Of a stretch of DNA of 64,000 bases, positions 9,644 to 18,643 are shown in pieces. The notes under the pieces are model-generated. The model ran no database searches. It was given only the letters and a program-made list of their open reading frames with translations, and was not told where the DNA came from. Position numbers and translations under genes: made by a program. The stretch covers positions 186,001-250,000 of the forward strand of contig CAYFPL010000006.1 of the NCBI GenBank assembly GCA_964344935.1. Reading direction: 5' to 3'. The DNA is from GCA-2731375 sp964344935. Its GTDB lineage: Bacteria; Pseudomonadota; Alphaproteobacteria; GCA-2731375. Numbering within the stretch: the stretch's first letter is position 1; each line of letters opens with the position of its first letter.

Positions 9644-9798
9644 GGCTCGTCCTCCCATCGGCGACCGCGAATGAATTGTCGCTACCTTTGGGAACCTCTG
9701 TCAAATGCCCGACGGCAACTGTTCCAAGGTAGCGCCTCACATGTCCATCTCGGAAATTGACGAGCCTTGTTGCTCGTTGCTCCGTCCGGGGATCCGGT

Positions 9799-10719
9799 CT
9801 AGCGCGCCCGGATGCGGGGGTCGAGGGCGTCGCGCAGGCCGTCGCCCATGTAATTGACGCTCAAGACCGTCAACGAAATCGCCAGGCCGGGCCAGAGCAC
9901 GCGCGCGGGCGTAATGGTCATGAAATCCACACCGTCAAACAGCAACCGGCCCCATGTGGGAAAATCGGAAGGAAAGCCCAGGCCAAGAAAACTCAGCGCC
10001 GATTCCGTGATGATGGCGTTGGCGACGCCCAAGGTGGCGGAGACCATGATGGGGCTCAACACATTGGGGAAAATGTGCCGCGTAATGATACGGCCCTGGC
10101 GGGTGCCAATGCTATTGGCGGCGACCACGAACTCCCGCTCCTTAAGCGCCAGGACGTCGCCCCGGACAATGCGTGCCGTCTGCATCCAAGATGTGATGCC
10201 GATGACCAGTACGATCAGGATGAATATGCCTGTTTCCGGGCCAAGGGCGTTGCGCAGGGTATCCCGGAACAACATGATGATGACCAAAAGCAGGGGCAAG
10301 ATCGGCAACGCGAGGAACAGATCGGTCAGCCGCATCAAGGGACCGTCCAGCTTGCGGAAGAAGCCGGCGATAACGCCAATTACCGCGCCCACCAGCATGG
10401 ACAACAACATGGCCGTCACGCCAACAGCCAGCGAGATGCGCCCGCCGGCCAGTACCTGGGCCAGCATATCCCGGCCCAAATTGTCGGTGCCGAAGGGATG
10501 CTTCCAGGTGGGCCCCTGGTTCTTGTCGCGGATATCCAGGAACTGCGGGTCGATATCGTGAATGTAGGGTCCGAAGACCACCGCGAGGACGATGAACATG
10601 AATACGCCGACGCCGATAAGGGCACCGGTATGGGTCCTGAATTGCAGCCAGACGTCGAGCCAAAGGCTGCGATGCTGGCGTACGGTTTCGCCTCTACGGT
10701 CGGAAATCACGTCAGTCAT
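9799..10719 (-). CDS. Oligopeptide-type ABC transporter permease (DppC/OppC family)
   Basis: This is an inner-membrane permease of 306 residues. It has an OppC_N-like N terminus (RSLWLDVWLQFRTHTGALIGVGVFMF), the loop motif HPFGTDNLGRDMLAQVLAGG that begins the transport core, and an EAA loop VVAANSIGTRQGRIITRHIFPNVLSP. The C terminus ends DALDPRIRAR, as is usual for the family. It is the last gene of a five-gene minus-strand importer operon and overlaps the 3' end of the upstream permease gene by 8 bases. It forms the heterodimeric channel with that permease. Confidence 0.95.
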   Translation of the reverse strand: MTDVISDRRGETVRQHRSLWLDVWLQFRTHTGALIGVGVFMFIVLAVVFGPYIHDIDPQFLDIRDKNQGPTWKHPFGTDNLGRDMLAQVLAGGRISLAVGVTAMLLSMLVGAVIGVIAGFFRKLDGPLMRLTDLFLALPILPLLLVIIMLFRDTLRNALGPETGIFILIVLVIGITSWMQTARIVRGDVLALKEREFVVAANSIGTRQGRIITRHIFPNVLSPIMVSATLGVANAIITESALSFLGLGFPSDFPTWGRLLFDGVDFMTITPARVLWPGLAISLTVLSVNYMGDGLRDALDPRIRAR

Positions 10720-11725
10720 AGCGGATCCTCGGATCGAGCATGCCGTAGATCAGATCGGCGATCAGATTGAAGAGCACGATCAACACGGCGAAGATGAATG
10801 TAAGTGTCTGCACCAGGGGCATATCCGCGCCCTGGATGCCGATGATCAGAAGCTGGCCCAGCCCGTTCACCCGGAAGATCTGTTCCGTGATGATGGCGCC
10901 GGAGAACACCTGCGGCACGCCCAGGGCGATTACCGTAACAACGGGGATCATGGAATTGCGCAAGACGTGTAGCAGCACCACCACGCTTTCGCCCATACCT
11001 TTGGCCCGGGCAGTGCGCACATAATCCTGGTTCAGGTTATCCAGCATGGACGAGCGCATGAAACGGCTGATCTGGGCCGCATTGAATAGCGCGAGCACCA
11101 TCACCGGCATGACAATCTGTTTTAGTTGGAAGGCGAAACTGGACCAGTCCTCCACCCGGTGGGTGGTGTCATAGATGGACGGTAACCAGCCCAAGGTTGC
11201 TGAAAAAATCACGATCAACAGCACCCCGGTAAAGAAAGTGGGCACCGAGAACCCGACCATGGAGATGAAAGTGCCGATCTGATCAAATATGGAGTATTGC
11301 TTATATGCAGAAATGACGCCGATGGGCACGGCAATCAGAATACCCACCAGATAGGACAGCCCTACCACCCACAGGGTTTGCGGCATGCGTTCGACCACAA
11401 GATCGACGACGGGGCTGCGCGTGGCCCAGGACGTCACCCGCAGGCGCCCTTCACTGTCGCCCATGGATATGCCCCACCATTCCTCCATGATGTTCAGGGG
11501 TTCGTTGACGAAGAACTGTTCCAGCCATTTGGCATAGCGCACGTGGAATGGCTGATCCAGGCCCAGGCTTTCCCGGATCTTCTCCCGCGTCTCGGGCGGG
11601 ATGGTCAGGGGCAATTCACCAGTGGGGTCGCCAGGCGCCAGATCCAACAACGCGAATATGATGAAGCTGATCACCAGCAGCGTGGGCACGGCGAACAGCA
11701 GCCGCCTGATCGTATATTTGAACAT
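10712..11725 (-). CDS. Oligopeptide-type ABC transporter permease (DppB/OppB family)
   Basis: This is an inner-membrane permease of 337 residues. It has the canonical first helix FKYTIRRLLFAVPTLLVISFI, then LDLAPGDPTGELPL and a periplasmic stretch ending ESLGLDQPFHVRYAKWLEQFF. The EAA loop is VRTARAKGMGESVVVLLHVLRNSMIPV. The larger periplasmic insert around NIMEEWWGISMGDSEGRLRVTSW is somewhat longer than in E. coli DppB. It lies downstream of the binding-protein gene, from which an 88-base gap with a GC-rich stem-loop separates it, and overlaps the next permease gene. Confidence 0.95.
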   Translation of the reverse strand: MFKYTIRRLLFAVPTLLVISFIIFALLDLAPGDPTGELPLTIPPETREKIRESLGLDQPFHVRYAKWLEQFFVNEPLNIMEEWWGISMGDSEGRLRVTSWATRSPVVDLVVERMPQTLWVVGLSYLVGILIAVPIGVISAYKQYSIFDQIGTFISMVGFSVPTFFTGVLLIVIFSATLGWLPSIYDTTHRVEDWSSFAFQLKQIVMPVMVLALFNAAQISRFMRSSMLDNLNQDYVRTARAKGMGESVVVLLHVLRNSMIPVVTVIALGVPQVFSGAIITEQIFRVNGLGQLLIIGIQGADMPLVQTLTFIFAVLIVLFNLIADLIYGMLDPRIRYD

Positions 11726-11762
11726 AGCGTTAGGCTAAGACTAGGGGCCCGGGGACGGGAGG

Positions 11763-11800
11763 CGGCGCGGCGTGGGCCTGTCCAGGCCCCGCGCCACGCC
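11763..11800 (-). terminator. GC-rich stem-loop between binding-protein and permease genes
   Basis: An imperfect GC-rich hairpin (core arms GGGCCTG and CAGGCCC at 11774-11789, extended by further G-C pairs) lies just after the binding-protein stop. No T-tract follows, so it is more likely an attenuating or mRNA-stabilising stem-loop than a full terminator. Such elements often lower permease expression relative to the binding protein. This is inference from position and sequence only. Confidence 0.3.
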
Positions 11801-11813
11801 GTTACTCACCCCC

Positions 11814-13508
11814 TTAGTTCACGCGATACCAGTCCTGCACATTCCACAGCTGGGAATCCCAGACGTTCATGCGAACGCCGCCCAACTTGTTGGAATGGGC
11901 CGACACACCACCGCGATGGATCAACGGAATCATGGCGCCGTAGTCCATCAGCATGTCGTTCATCTTTTTCGCCAAGGCGGCGCGCTGATTGCGATCGGCC
12001 GTTTTGGCCATCTTCGCCACCAGGGCGTCGTACTCGGCATTGCAGTAGCGCGGCATGTTGGAGCCGACCCACTGCGTCTGGGGACCGGGGATCTCTTTAC
12101 AGGCCCAGTTGCCCATGTACTTTTCAGGGTCCGTACCTTCGAAGTTGTTGGTGTACATTTCGATATCGGCATAGAACTTCTGATAGGTATCCGGGCTCGA
12201 TTGATCACCGCCGAAGAAGACGGAGGCGCTGATGTTACGCAGCTCGGTCTCGACACCGATTTGCTTCCACATCTGCTTGATCAGGGCCTGGGTGCCCTGG
12301 CGCACACTGTTGGTCGAGGTCTGATACAGGATCGACAGACGCACACCGCCCTTGGCGCGTATACCATCTCCACCGCGCTTCCAGCCGGCATCGTCCAGCA
12401 GCTTGTTGGCGGCGGCGATATCCTGCTTCTTGCACCAGTCATTTGCGGTTGAAGCATAGATCGCCGGCGCGGGCAGGACGTTGCAGGTCACCTGACCGGC
12501 GCTGCCATAGCCGGCTTCGACCAGAATCTGCCGGTCGATGGCCAGGGACAAGGCCCGGCGTACGGCGCTATCGCCCAGGAAGGGATGCGGGTTCTTGCCG
12601 TCGCTATAGGTGGAGCGCTTGTCGCCCAGACCGGCATCGGGGTTGGAGAGGTTGACCATCAACCGTTCCACGCCGGTGCCGAAGGCCGAGACCACTTTGC
12701 CCTTGCCCTTGGCCGCCATCTTGCGAAGGATTTCCGGTTCTACCTGCAGATTCCAGGCGTAGTCGAACTCGCTGGTTTCCAGGACCGAACGGGCCGCCGA
12801 GGCCGCATCGCCACCACCCTTCATCACCACGCTAGAGAAACGCGGCTTGTTGGGGTCGCGGTATTTTTCGTTCAGTTCATACAAGACCACGTCGTTGGCA
12901 CGGAATTCCTTGACCTTGAAAGGCCCGGTACCGACGGGACCAAAATTCTCCTTGGTGCATTCCGGGGCTTTGGCGCCGGTGCAGTTCTGGAATTGCGCCT
13001 TTTGGATGATCGGCACCTGGGCACCGACAAAGGGGCCATAGGGGAATGGCTTGGCAACTGAGAAGCTGATCTTGACCGTCAGCTTGTCCAGGGCCTCGAC
13101 CTTCGAGACATCATTGAAGTTGGAGTTGGAGGCGCAGCCGCCTTCCGGGTTCATGCAATAGTTGGCGGTGAAGACCACGTCATCGGCGGTAAATGCCGAG
13201 CCGTCGGACCAGACCACGCCGGGTTTCAGCTTCCAGACGATAGATTTCAGATCATCCGCGGGCGTGGGAATGGCGGCGGCCAGGGCCGGCACCATCTTGC
13301 CGTTCTCGTCGTACTTCGCCAATGGCTCGATAATCATTGACGAGGCGTGGATGTCTTTGGTTCCACCCGAAAGATACGGGTTTAGGATGGACGGCGCCTG
13401 CCAATAGATCAGGTTAAGCTGACCGTCGGCGCCCCTCTCCGCCTGGGCCGTGGCGGCAAGGAAGGTCCCCGCCGCCAAGGTGGCCGTCATTAGATATTTT
13501 CTCACCAT
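11814..13508 (-). CDS. Peptide-type ABC transporter substrate-binding protein, family 5
   Basis: This is a periplasmic binding protein of 564 residues in SBP_bac_5. The signal peptide is clear (MVRKYLMTATLAAGTFLAATAQA, cleavage after AQA near residue 23). The start is supported by AAGGAGAG about 8 bases upstream. Family blocks seen are LIYWQAPSILNPYLSGG, a KWTFKLRPGV-equivalent SIVWKLKPGVVWSDG, FTADDVVFTANYC, and GTGPFKVKEFRANDVVLYELNEKY. The cysteines in the mature domain (for example CMNPEGGC) could form a disulfide. It sits between the ATPase genes and the permease genes of the same operon. Its ligand is unknown. Confidence 0.95.
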   Translation of the reverse strand: MVRKYLMTATLAAGTFLAATAQAERGADGQLNLIYWQAPSILNPYLSGGTKDIHASSMIIEPLAKYDENGKMVPALAAAIPTPADDLKSIVWKLKPGVVWSDGSAFTADDVVFTANYCMNPEGGCASNSNFNDVSKVEALDKLTVKISFSVAKPFPYGPFVGAQVPIIQKAQFQNCTGAKAPECTKENFGPVGTGPFKVKEFRANDVVLYELNEKYRDPNKPRFSSVVMKGGGDAASAARSVLETSEFDYAWNLQVEPEILRKMAAKGKGKVVSAFGTGVERLMVNLSNPDAGLGDKRSTYSDGKNPHPFLGDSAVRRALSLAIDRQILVEAGYGSAGQVTCNVLPAPAIYASTANDWCKKQDIAAANKLLDDAGWKRGGDGIRAKGGVRLSILYQTSTNSVRQGTQALIKQMWKQIGVETELRNISASVFFGGDQSSPDTYQKFYADIEMYTNNFEGTDPEKYMGNWACKEIPGPQTQWVGSNMPRYCNAEYDALVAKMAKTADRNQRAALAKKMNDMLMDYGAMIPLIHRGGVSAHSNKLGGVRMNVWDSQLWNVQDWYRVN

Positions 13509-13595
13509 GTTAAGCTCTCCTTGTTTGTTTTCGTTTGTTGGCGCGGTTGTCCCGCACTCATCTTATGTTTAATCCCATTAAATGTTTCATGGCAC

Positions 13596-14618
13596 CTAGC
13601 CGGGACCGTCGACATTGTGGCAGGCAACGAAGTGTCCTGGTGCCAGTTCCCTGATCTCCGGTTCCGTTTGCATGCAGATTGGGCTTGCCTCCGGGCAACG
13701 GGTGCAGAAATTACAGCCCTCGGGCGGATCGGCGGGGCTCGGCACATCCCCGGTCAGGACAATGTGCTCCCGCTTTGCCTCCTTGGCCGGGTTCGGCACG
13801 GGTACGGCGGACAATAGAGCCCGGGTATAGGGATGGATTGGCCGGCTATAAAGATCGGCGCAGTCAGCTAGTTCCACGATCTTGCCCAGATACATCACGG
13901 CCACCCGGTCAGCGATGTGGCGGATCATGGACAGGTCATGGCTGATCATCAAATAGGTCAGACCGAAGCGTTCCTGCAGGTCTTCCAACAGGTTGACCAC
14001 CTGGGCCTGGATCGAAACATCCAACGCCGCAATGGGCTCGTCGCAGATAATAAAATCGGGATCCAGGGCCAGAGCCCGCGCAATGCCGATCCGCTGGCGC
14101 TGCCCGCCCGAGAATTCATGGGGATAGCGGTTGGCGAAAGATGGGTTCAAGCCGACTGCGTCCAGCAATTCCTCCACCCGGTCCTGCTTTTCGGCACGAC
14201 TCATCTTGCGATGCTCGTTCAGAGGCTCGGCCACGATGGAGCCGACAGTCATGCGCGGATTGAGGCAGGCCTGGGGGTCTTGGAAGATCATTTGCATACG
14301 CGGCCGCACGCTGCGCAGCTTCTCGCCCTTCAAGGAAGTGATGTCCCTGCCTTCGAACAAGATCTGCCCGTCCGTTGGCTGATAGAGGCGCAGGATCAGC
14401 CGGCCCGTGGTTGATTTTCCGCAACCGCTTTCACCGACCAGGCCCAGGGTTTCGCCTCGCCGTATGTCGAAACTGACCCCGTCGACCGCCTTGATCAGAC
14501 CGGCCTTGCGGCGAATGATGCCCTTGTAGATGGGAAAGTGCATACGCAAGCCATCGACAGCGACAAGCCGGTTGCCGTCGGTTTCCGCCATCGCGGTATC
14601 GACGTCAAGCGACATCAT
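13596..14618 (-). CDS. Oligopeptide-type ABC transporter ATPase (DppF/OppF family)
   Basis: This is a cytoplasmic ATPase of 340 residues. It has Walker A GESGCGKS (a family-typical Cys variant), the Q-loop region MIFQDPQACLNPRMTVGSIVAEPL, the signature FSGGQRQRIGIARALA and Walker B FIICDEP. The C-terminal oligo_HPY region contains the Cys-rich GCNFCTRCPEASPIC, characteristic of OppD/OppF-type ATPases. The start overlaps the stop of the upstream ATPase gene by 14 bases. A later ATG (MAETDGN, nine codons in) is an alternative start. It pairs with the upstream ATPase to power the importer. Confidence 0.95.
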   Translation of the reverse strand: MMSLDVDTAMAETDGNRLVAVDGLRMHFPIYKGIIRRKAGLIKAVDGVSFDIRRGETLGLVGESGCGKSTTGRLILRLYQPTDGQILFEGRDITSLKGEKLRSVRPRMQMIFQDPQACLNPRMTVGSIVAEPLNEHRKMSRAEKQDRVEELLDAVGLNPSFANRYPHEFSGGQRQRIGIARALALDPDFIICDEPIAALDVSIQAQVVNLLEDLQERFGLTYLMISHDLSMIRHIADRVAVMYLGKIVELADCADLYSRPIHPYTRALLSAVPVPNPAKEAKREHIVLTGDVPSPADPPEGCNFCTRCPEASPICMQTEPEIRELAPGHFVACHNVDGPG

Positions 14619-15627
14619 GCAGCCTGCTGTTTTCTACGTCCCACCAACAGGCCACGTCGTGGCCAGGACCAACCGACCGGGCTGGCGGCAGGGCCGTGCG
14701 GCACTTTTCCGTCACATGATCGCAGCGGGCCGCAAAGGGACAGGCAGTAGGCCGCGCGATCATAACGGGCGGCTGTCCGGCGATGCTTTTCAGGCGCCGG
14801 CTCCGCTCTTCATCGATGCTCGGCAGGGTTTCCAGCAGCGCCCGGGTATAGGGATGCAGTGGCCTTTCGTACAATTCCCCGACCTCGGCATGTTCAACAA
14901 TCTGGCCGCCATACATGACGATGACCCGATCTGCGATACCGGCGACAACGCCCAAGTCATGAGTGATCCAGACGATCGCCATACCCAGTTCCCGCCGCAA
15001 ATCCTTGATCAGTTCCAGAATCTGAGCCTGAATTGTGACATCGAGAGCCGTTGTCGGTTCGTCGGCGATCAACACCTTTGGATCGCAGGCCAGAGCAATG
15101 GCAATCATCACCCGCTGCCGCATGCCGCCGGAAAACTGGTGCGGGAAATCCACCAGGCGATCGCTGGCAGACGGGATACCGACCAATTCCAGAAGCTCAA
15201 CCGCACGGTCGCGGGCCTGGCGCTTGCTCATGCCCAGGTGTTTACGCAGGGGTTCGATCAGTTGAAACCCCACATTGAACACCGGGTTCAGCGAGGTCAT
15301 GGGATCTTGGAATATGAAACCGATCTCACCGCCGCGGACCTTGCGCATTTCCGGGGGCGACATGCTGACCAGATCCCTGCCATCGAACATCACCTTACCT
15401 GAGATGATTTCCGCAGGCGGCATGGGCAGCAGCTTCATCAGCGACATCATGGTGACGCTCTTGCCCGAGCCGCTTTCGCCGACCACGCCCAGCAATTCGC
15501 CTTCACGGAGGTCAAAGCTGACCCCGTTGACGGCATGCACCGTTTCTTCCTTTGTGCGGAAGACGGTGGATAAATCACTCACTTCCAAAATGGGCTGTGG
15601 AAGTGTCGCCGACGTCGAAACCGTCAC
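14605..15627 (-). CDS. Oligopeptide-type ABC transporter ATPase (DppD/OppD family)
   Basis: This is a cytoplasmic ATPase of 340 residues. It has Walker A GESGSGKS, a FIFQDPMTSLNPVF Q-loop, signature FSGGMRQRVMIAIALA and Walker B VLIADEP, with the oligo_HPY Cys cluster (ACPFAARCDHVTEKC) near the C terminus. The open frame runs 28 codons further upstream. The GTG at 15627 is preferred because the family homology begins just after it (PILEVSDLSTVF) and a GGGGGG-rich Shine-Dalgarno-like run lies about 8 bases before it. It is the first gene of the five-gene operon, divergent from the PAS_5-like gene. Confidence 0.93.
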   Translation of the reverse strand: MTVSTSATLPQPILEVSDLSTVFRTKEETVHAVNGVSFDLREGELLGVVGESGSGKSVTMMSLMKLLPMPPAEIISGKVMFDGRDLVSMSPPEMRKVRGGEIGFIFQDPMTSLNPVFNVGFQLIEPLRKHLGMSKRQARDRAVELLELVGIPSASDRLVDFPHQFSGGMRQRVMIAIALACDPKVLIADEPTTALDVTIQAQILELIKDLRRELGMAIVWITHDLGVVAGIADRVIVMYGGQIVEHAEVGELYERPLHPYTRALLETLPSIDEERSRRLKSIAGQPPVMIARPTACPFAARCDHVTEKCRTALPPARSVGPGHDVACWWDVENSRLHDVA

Positions 15628-15797
15628 GTATTGGCCCCCCGGTTCGTCGTTCTTATTCTTGCCGCAAATTGAATACCAAGCCCGCCATACCAGCAACCTA
15701 TTTGTTGGCATTCAGTGATTGCGTCAATGTTGATTGGAGCCGCAAAAATCAGCGATATCGTGTTATGGTAAATATGTGTCGCGAGGTACGGCAGACC

Positions 15798-16265
15798 ATG
15801 ATCATCAATTGGTATACCGCGAACATCGAACCAGGCAGCCTCTCCCGTCTCTTGAGAACCGCCTATGTGTTGTGGCTATGGGAATCATTGAATTGCGATG
15901 ATGAACCGCCAAGCCTATCCAGTATCAAAGCCTCACCCCACTTTGACCTGCTATCGGAGAACGCTGTCGTCGCCCAGGGCGCCCGCGGCATCGGCGGTAC
16001 CTCGTTCGTTATCGTCGAGGCGGGATCGAATGTGGAAACGTTGTTCGGCGCCAAGCTGGTGGGAAAATCATTCGAAGAGATTCTGAGCAAGTCCGGCCAG
16101 GCGCTGGCCGAGGAGACCGTCGCCACGCTTCGCGAGAAACGCAGGCCAGTGCATCTTTCCGTCGCCGGTTCAGATGTCGTGAGCAAGGATATCGAAGTGA
16201 TGCAAATGCCATTGCGCCATGAAGACGATGCGGCGGAGATGGCCATATTGGTCTATGACTTCTGA
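15798..16265 (+). CDS. PAS_5-like (alphaproteobacterial PAS) domain protein
   Basis: This is a small cytoplasmic protein of about 155 residues. The layout LWLWESL...PSLSSIKASPHFDLLSENAVVAQG followed by GTSFVIVEAGSNVETLFGAKLVGKSFEEIL looks like a divergent member of the PAS_5 family, a single-PAS family abundant in alphaproteobacteria. The usual motif is yWrslr...P.r.didP..i..llp followed by the G.el.Gr.l block. No output domain is attached. The start is uncertain: ATGs at 15765, 15774 and 15798 are in frame, and 15798 has a GAGG about 11 bases upstream. Function is unknown; such proteins are usually taken as sensors. It diverges from the importer operon. Confidence 0.65.
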   Translation: MIINWYTANIEPGSLSRLLRTAYVLWLWESLNCDDEPPSLSSIKASPHFDLLSENAVVAQGARGIGGTSFVIVEAGSNVETLFGAKLVGKSFEEILSKSGQALAEETVATLREKRRPVHLSVAGSDVVSKDIEVMQMPLRHEDDAAEMAILVYDF

Positions 16266-16339
16266 TCCAAATTGTTCGTTGTGTGCGAACGCCACATCTC
16301 GAGGGTGTTGCGGACAGAAATCCCCGCTATGTTTGGCGC

Positions 16340-17509
16340 ATGAACCTTCCCCGTCTTGTGTTGTACACCACGCCTGAAAGCCGTGCGGCGAACCAGATTT
16401 CATTACTGGCGACAACGGAAGCCGTCATAGCGGCGGCATTGTTTTGGTGGCTGGCGGAGTATCTCGGGAATCATTTGCATTTGTGGCTCGCCGTCATAGC
16501 CGCGCCGTGCCTTTTGCTCCGATCAGCTCAGTCCATAAGGGCCGGCGCCGCAGGCTTCATGCGCTATTGGCAACCTGAGGTGAATAGCCCCCTGCGCCTG
16601 CCGTTGGCGGTCGTGGCAGCTGGTGGGGGTATCGGCACGGGCTTGATCATCTGGTGGGTGGCGGGCAACTGGCTGACGGGATATTCCGGCCTCGCGGCAT
16701 TCTGGGCGGCCCTCGGACTGGGCGTCGTTGCGACCAACATAGGCATGGCCGTTGCCGTCGCTGCTTGGGGATTTTGGGCCTTTGAGGCTGGCAAAATATT
16801 TGCCGTGACGGTGGCGGGAGCATCGACCCTTGCTGCTGTGACGGCGATCGCTTGGGTCAACCATGGAACCGGGGCTCTCTCGGGCGCGGGGGCTCTGGCG
16901 GTGATGGCATTGGCCGCCCTGGCGATCGCCGGATTATCGGTAGAGAAAGCGCTTGTCGGCCGCACCTTACGGGGCATAGGGATTGGCGCCATTTTGCTAA
17001 CGTTCGGATTTTCCATCTATGGCCAAACGGTGGGCGGCGATGGGACTGTCACCGTGCTTGGTGTTCTATGGCTATCCATATGGGCCATTGGCCTGATGGC
17101 GGCGGTGGCCGGCCTGGTCGGCACACGCGGCCTGGCATTTGTCGCCATTGGCGCTGGCGTGGGGATATTCGTAACCGCCTGTGCCATTCGCTTCCAGAGC
17201 ACAATGAAAAATCTGGCGGCAGGTGTACACGCCTTTCCAGAAAATTGGCTGTCGCTGATATTTCATGCCGATATTCTGCAACGGCCCGAAGTCGTTCCCG
17301 GCTTGCCGGCTGGGCACGTGCTGAGGGCCGAAAACCGCTATACGTTTTGGGACCAGGTCTCGCACCTGGAGGATTGGAAGAACCGGATGATGGTCGTCCT
17401 GCTTCTGGATTTTCCCTATGCAATCTATCGCATCTGTCTGAAATCCACCGTCTGGTTCTATCTCCCTATATTTCTGTTCATCATTCTTGTGACGCGTCGG
17501 GAGGACTGA
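16340..17509 (+). CDS. Unrecognised polytopic membrane protein
   Basis: This protein of about 389 residues is dominated by hydrophobic segments. Roughly nine to ten transmembrane helices span residues 25-290 (for example ISLLATTEAVIAAALFWWLA, LPLAVVAAGGGIGTGLIIWWV, AIGLMAAVAGLVGTRGLAFVA). A non-membrane stretch of about 75 residues (roughly 295-370) follows, containing RAENRYTFWDQVSHLEDWKNRM, and then one last helix. I do not recognise the family. The start at 16340 (MNLPRLVLYTTPESRAANQ) follows the preceding gene by about 75 bases. The next gene is convergent, 13 bases away. The Gly/Ala-rich helices could suggest a channel or a small transporter, but nothing more can be said. Confidence 0.7.
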   Translation: MNLPRLVLYTTPESRAANQISLLATTEAVIAAALFWWLAEYLGNHLHLWLAVIAAPCLLLRSAQSIRAGAAGFMRYWQPEVNSPLRLPLAVVAAGGGIGTGLIIWWVAGNWLTGYSGLAAFWAALGLGVVATNIGMAVAVAAWGFWAFEAGKIFAVTVAGASTLAAVTAIAWVNHGTGALSGAGALAVMALAALAIAGLSVEKALVGRTLRGIGIGAILLTFGFSIYGQTVGGDGTVTVLGVLWLSIWAIGLMAAVAGLVGTRGLAFVAIGAGVGIFVTACAIRFQSTMKNLAAGVHAFPENWLSLIFHADILQRPEVVPGLPAGHVLRAENRYTFWDQVSHLEDWKNRMMVVLLLDFPYAIYRICLKSTVWFYLPIFLFIILVTRRED

Positions 17510-17522
17510 TAGGGGGAAGGTG

Positions 17523-18488
17523 CTATTCAGTCGCAGATGCGATGAACTTGCGGACATCGCGGAGCAAATCCTCGGCGGCGTGGCGACCGCCGATCTTGAC
17601 GTCGCCCTTCTTGGCACAAAACCGAAATGCCATGCGCCGTTCCGCGCGGGTCAAAAGGTGTTTGGAAGCGGTTTCATACTCGAATCCGTCCGTGCGCAGG
17701 GCAAAATTACAGCCGGACATGCTATAGGCATAGGGCATGGCGCGGACGCCCTCGATGGGCGCATCGAAGGCGTGGTAGGCGCCGGGATAGAGCGTAATAT
17801 CCCACGCCTTGCCTAGGGACCGCATGCGCGCAACCTGTTTGATACAAGGGGCCGGCGGCGTCCAATTGTCCTTTTCGCCGATGAAGACATGCAGGGGGTT
17901 CGCACTGACATCGCCATCCTCGATATTGGCGCACAATGGGTAGAGCAGGGCGTATCCGGCGAAGTCCAGGTCTCCGGCAACCTTCTCTCGAATGGGACTC
18001 CAGGCGGCATAAAGTGCAGCGATGGCACCCTTCGAACTTCCCATAACGACAATTCTCTTGGGATCGATGTCTGACCGGGCCGCCAGGAATTTCAGGGCTC
18101 GCAGAAGATCGACGGTCATCATTGCCGCGGTCACATTGGTTTGATTTCCAACCGTCGAACTGACGCCGCGGGGGCCGAAGCTGTCGATCTGCAATGTCAC
18201 AAAACCCTGCGCCCGGGCCAATTCCAGATAACGGTGATGGCGCAGCAACTTACCGCCGGAGCCATGCATGAACACGAAGGCAGGCATGCCAGGCTTGACG
18301 TCGTCGGGCAAGACCAGGTCAGCTTCGATTTCAACGGCATAGGTGGGTTTCTCATCCGCCAACAAGTCGGCCAGCTGATAGGGACTAGCAGATTTATATT
18401 TCACTGCGTCGGCCGACGCAGGCGGTAGGTTCGCAAAGCCAACGGTAGCAATGCCCAACAGCGTCAACGCACACCAAACAATCTTCAA
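17523..18488 (-). CDS. Secreted alpha/beta hydrolase, dienelactone hydrolase-like
   Basis: This is an exported hydrolase of about 321 residues. The preferred start is a TTG at 18488: it has a well-placed GGGAGA seven bases upstream and yields a clean signal peptide (MKIVWCALTLLGIATVGFANLPPASA). A longer open frame upstream has no such support. The alpha/beta-hydrolase landmarks are the oxyanion region FVFMHGSGGKLLRHHRYLE, the nucleophile elbow GSSKGA (serine in GxSxG), IGEKDNWTP with the acid aspartate, and YPGAYHAFDAP with the catalytic histidine. It resembles periplasmic dienelactone hydrolase family proteins. The substrate is unknown, probably an ester or lactone. It diverges from the selenoprotein cluster. 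Confidence 0.82.
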   Translation of the reverse strand: MKIVWCALTLLGIATVGFANLPPASADAVKYKSASPYQLADLLADEKPTYAVEIEADLVLPDDVKPGMPAFVFMHGSGGKLLRHHRYLELARAQGFVTLQIDSFGPRGVSSTVGNQTNVTAAMMTVDLLRALKFLAARSDIDPKRIVVMGSSKGAIAALYAAWSPIREKVAGDLDFAGYALLYPLCANIEDGDVSANPLHVFIGEKDNWTPPAPCIKQVARMRSLGKAWDITLYPGAYHAFDAPIEGVRAMPYAYSMSGCNFALRTDGFEYETASKHLLTRAERRMAFRFCAKKGDVKIGGRHAAEDLLRDVRKFIASATE

Positions 18489-18643
18489 AGCAACATCTCC
18501 CAATGGGTCACAACACTGCCCCGATCCGGAATGCCGAACCGGGGCGACTTTCCAACTCGAACCTCGGTGCAATTCATAAGCTGCCGGTCGCGCTGCTGTT
18601 ATGGTATCAGAGTCATTGCCGAGGATCGCCGGTTGAATGAGGG

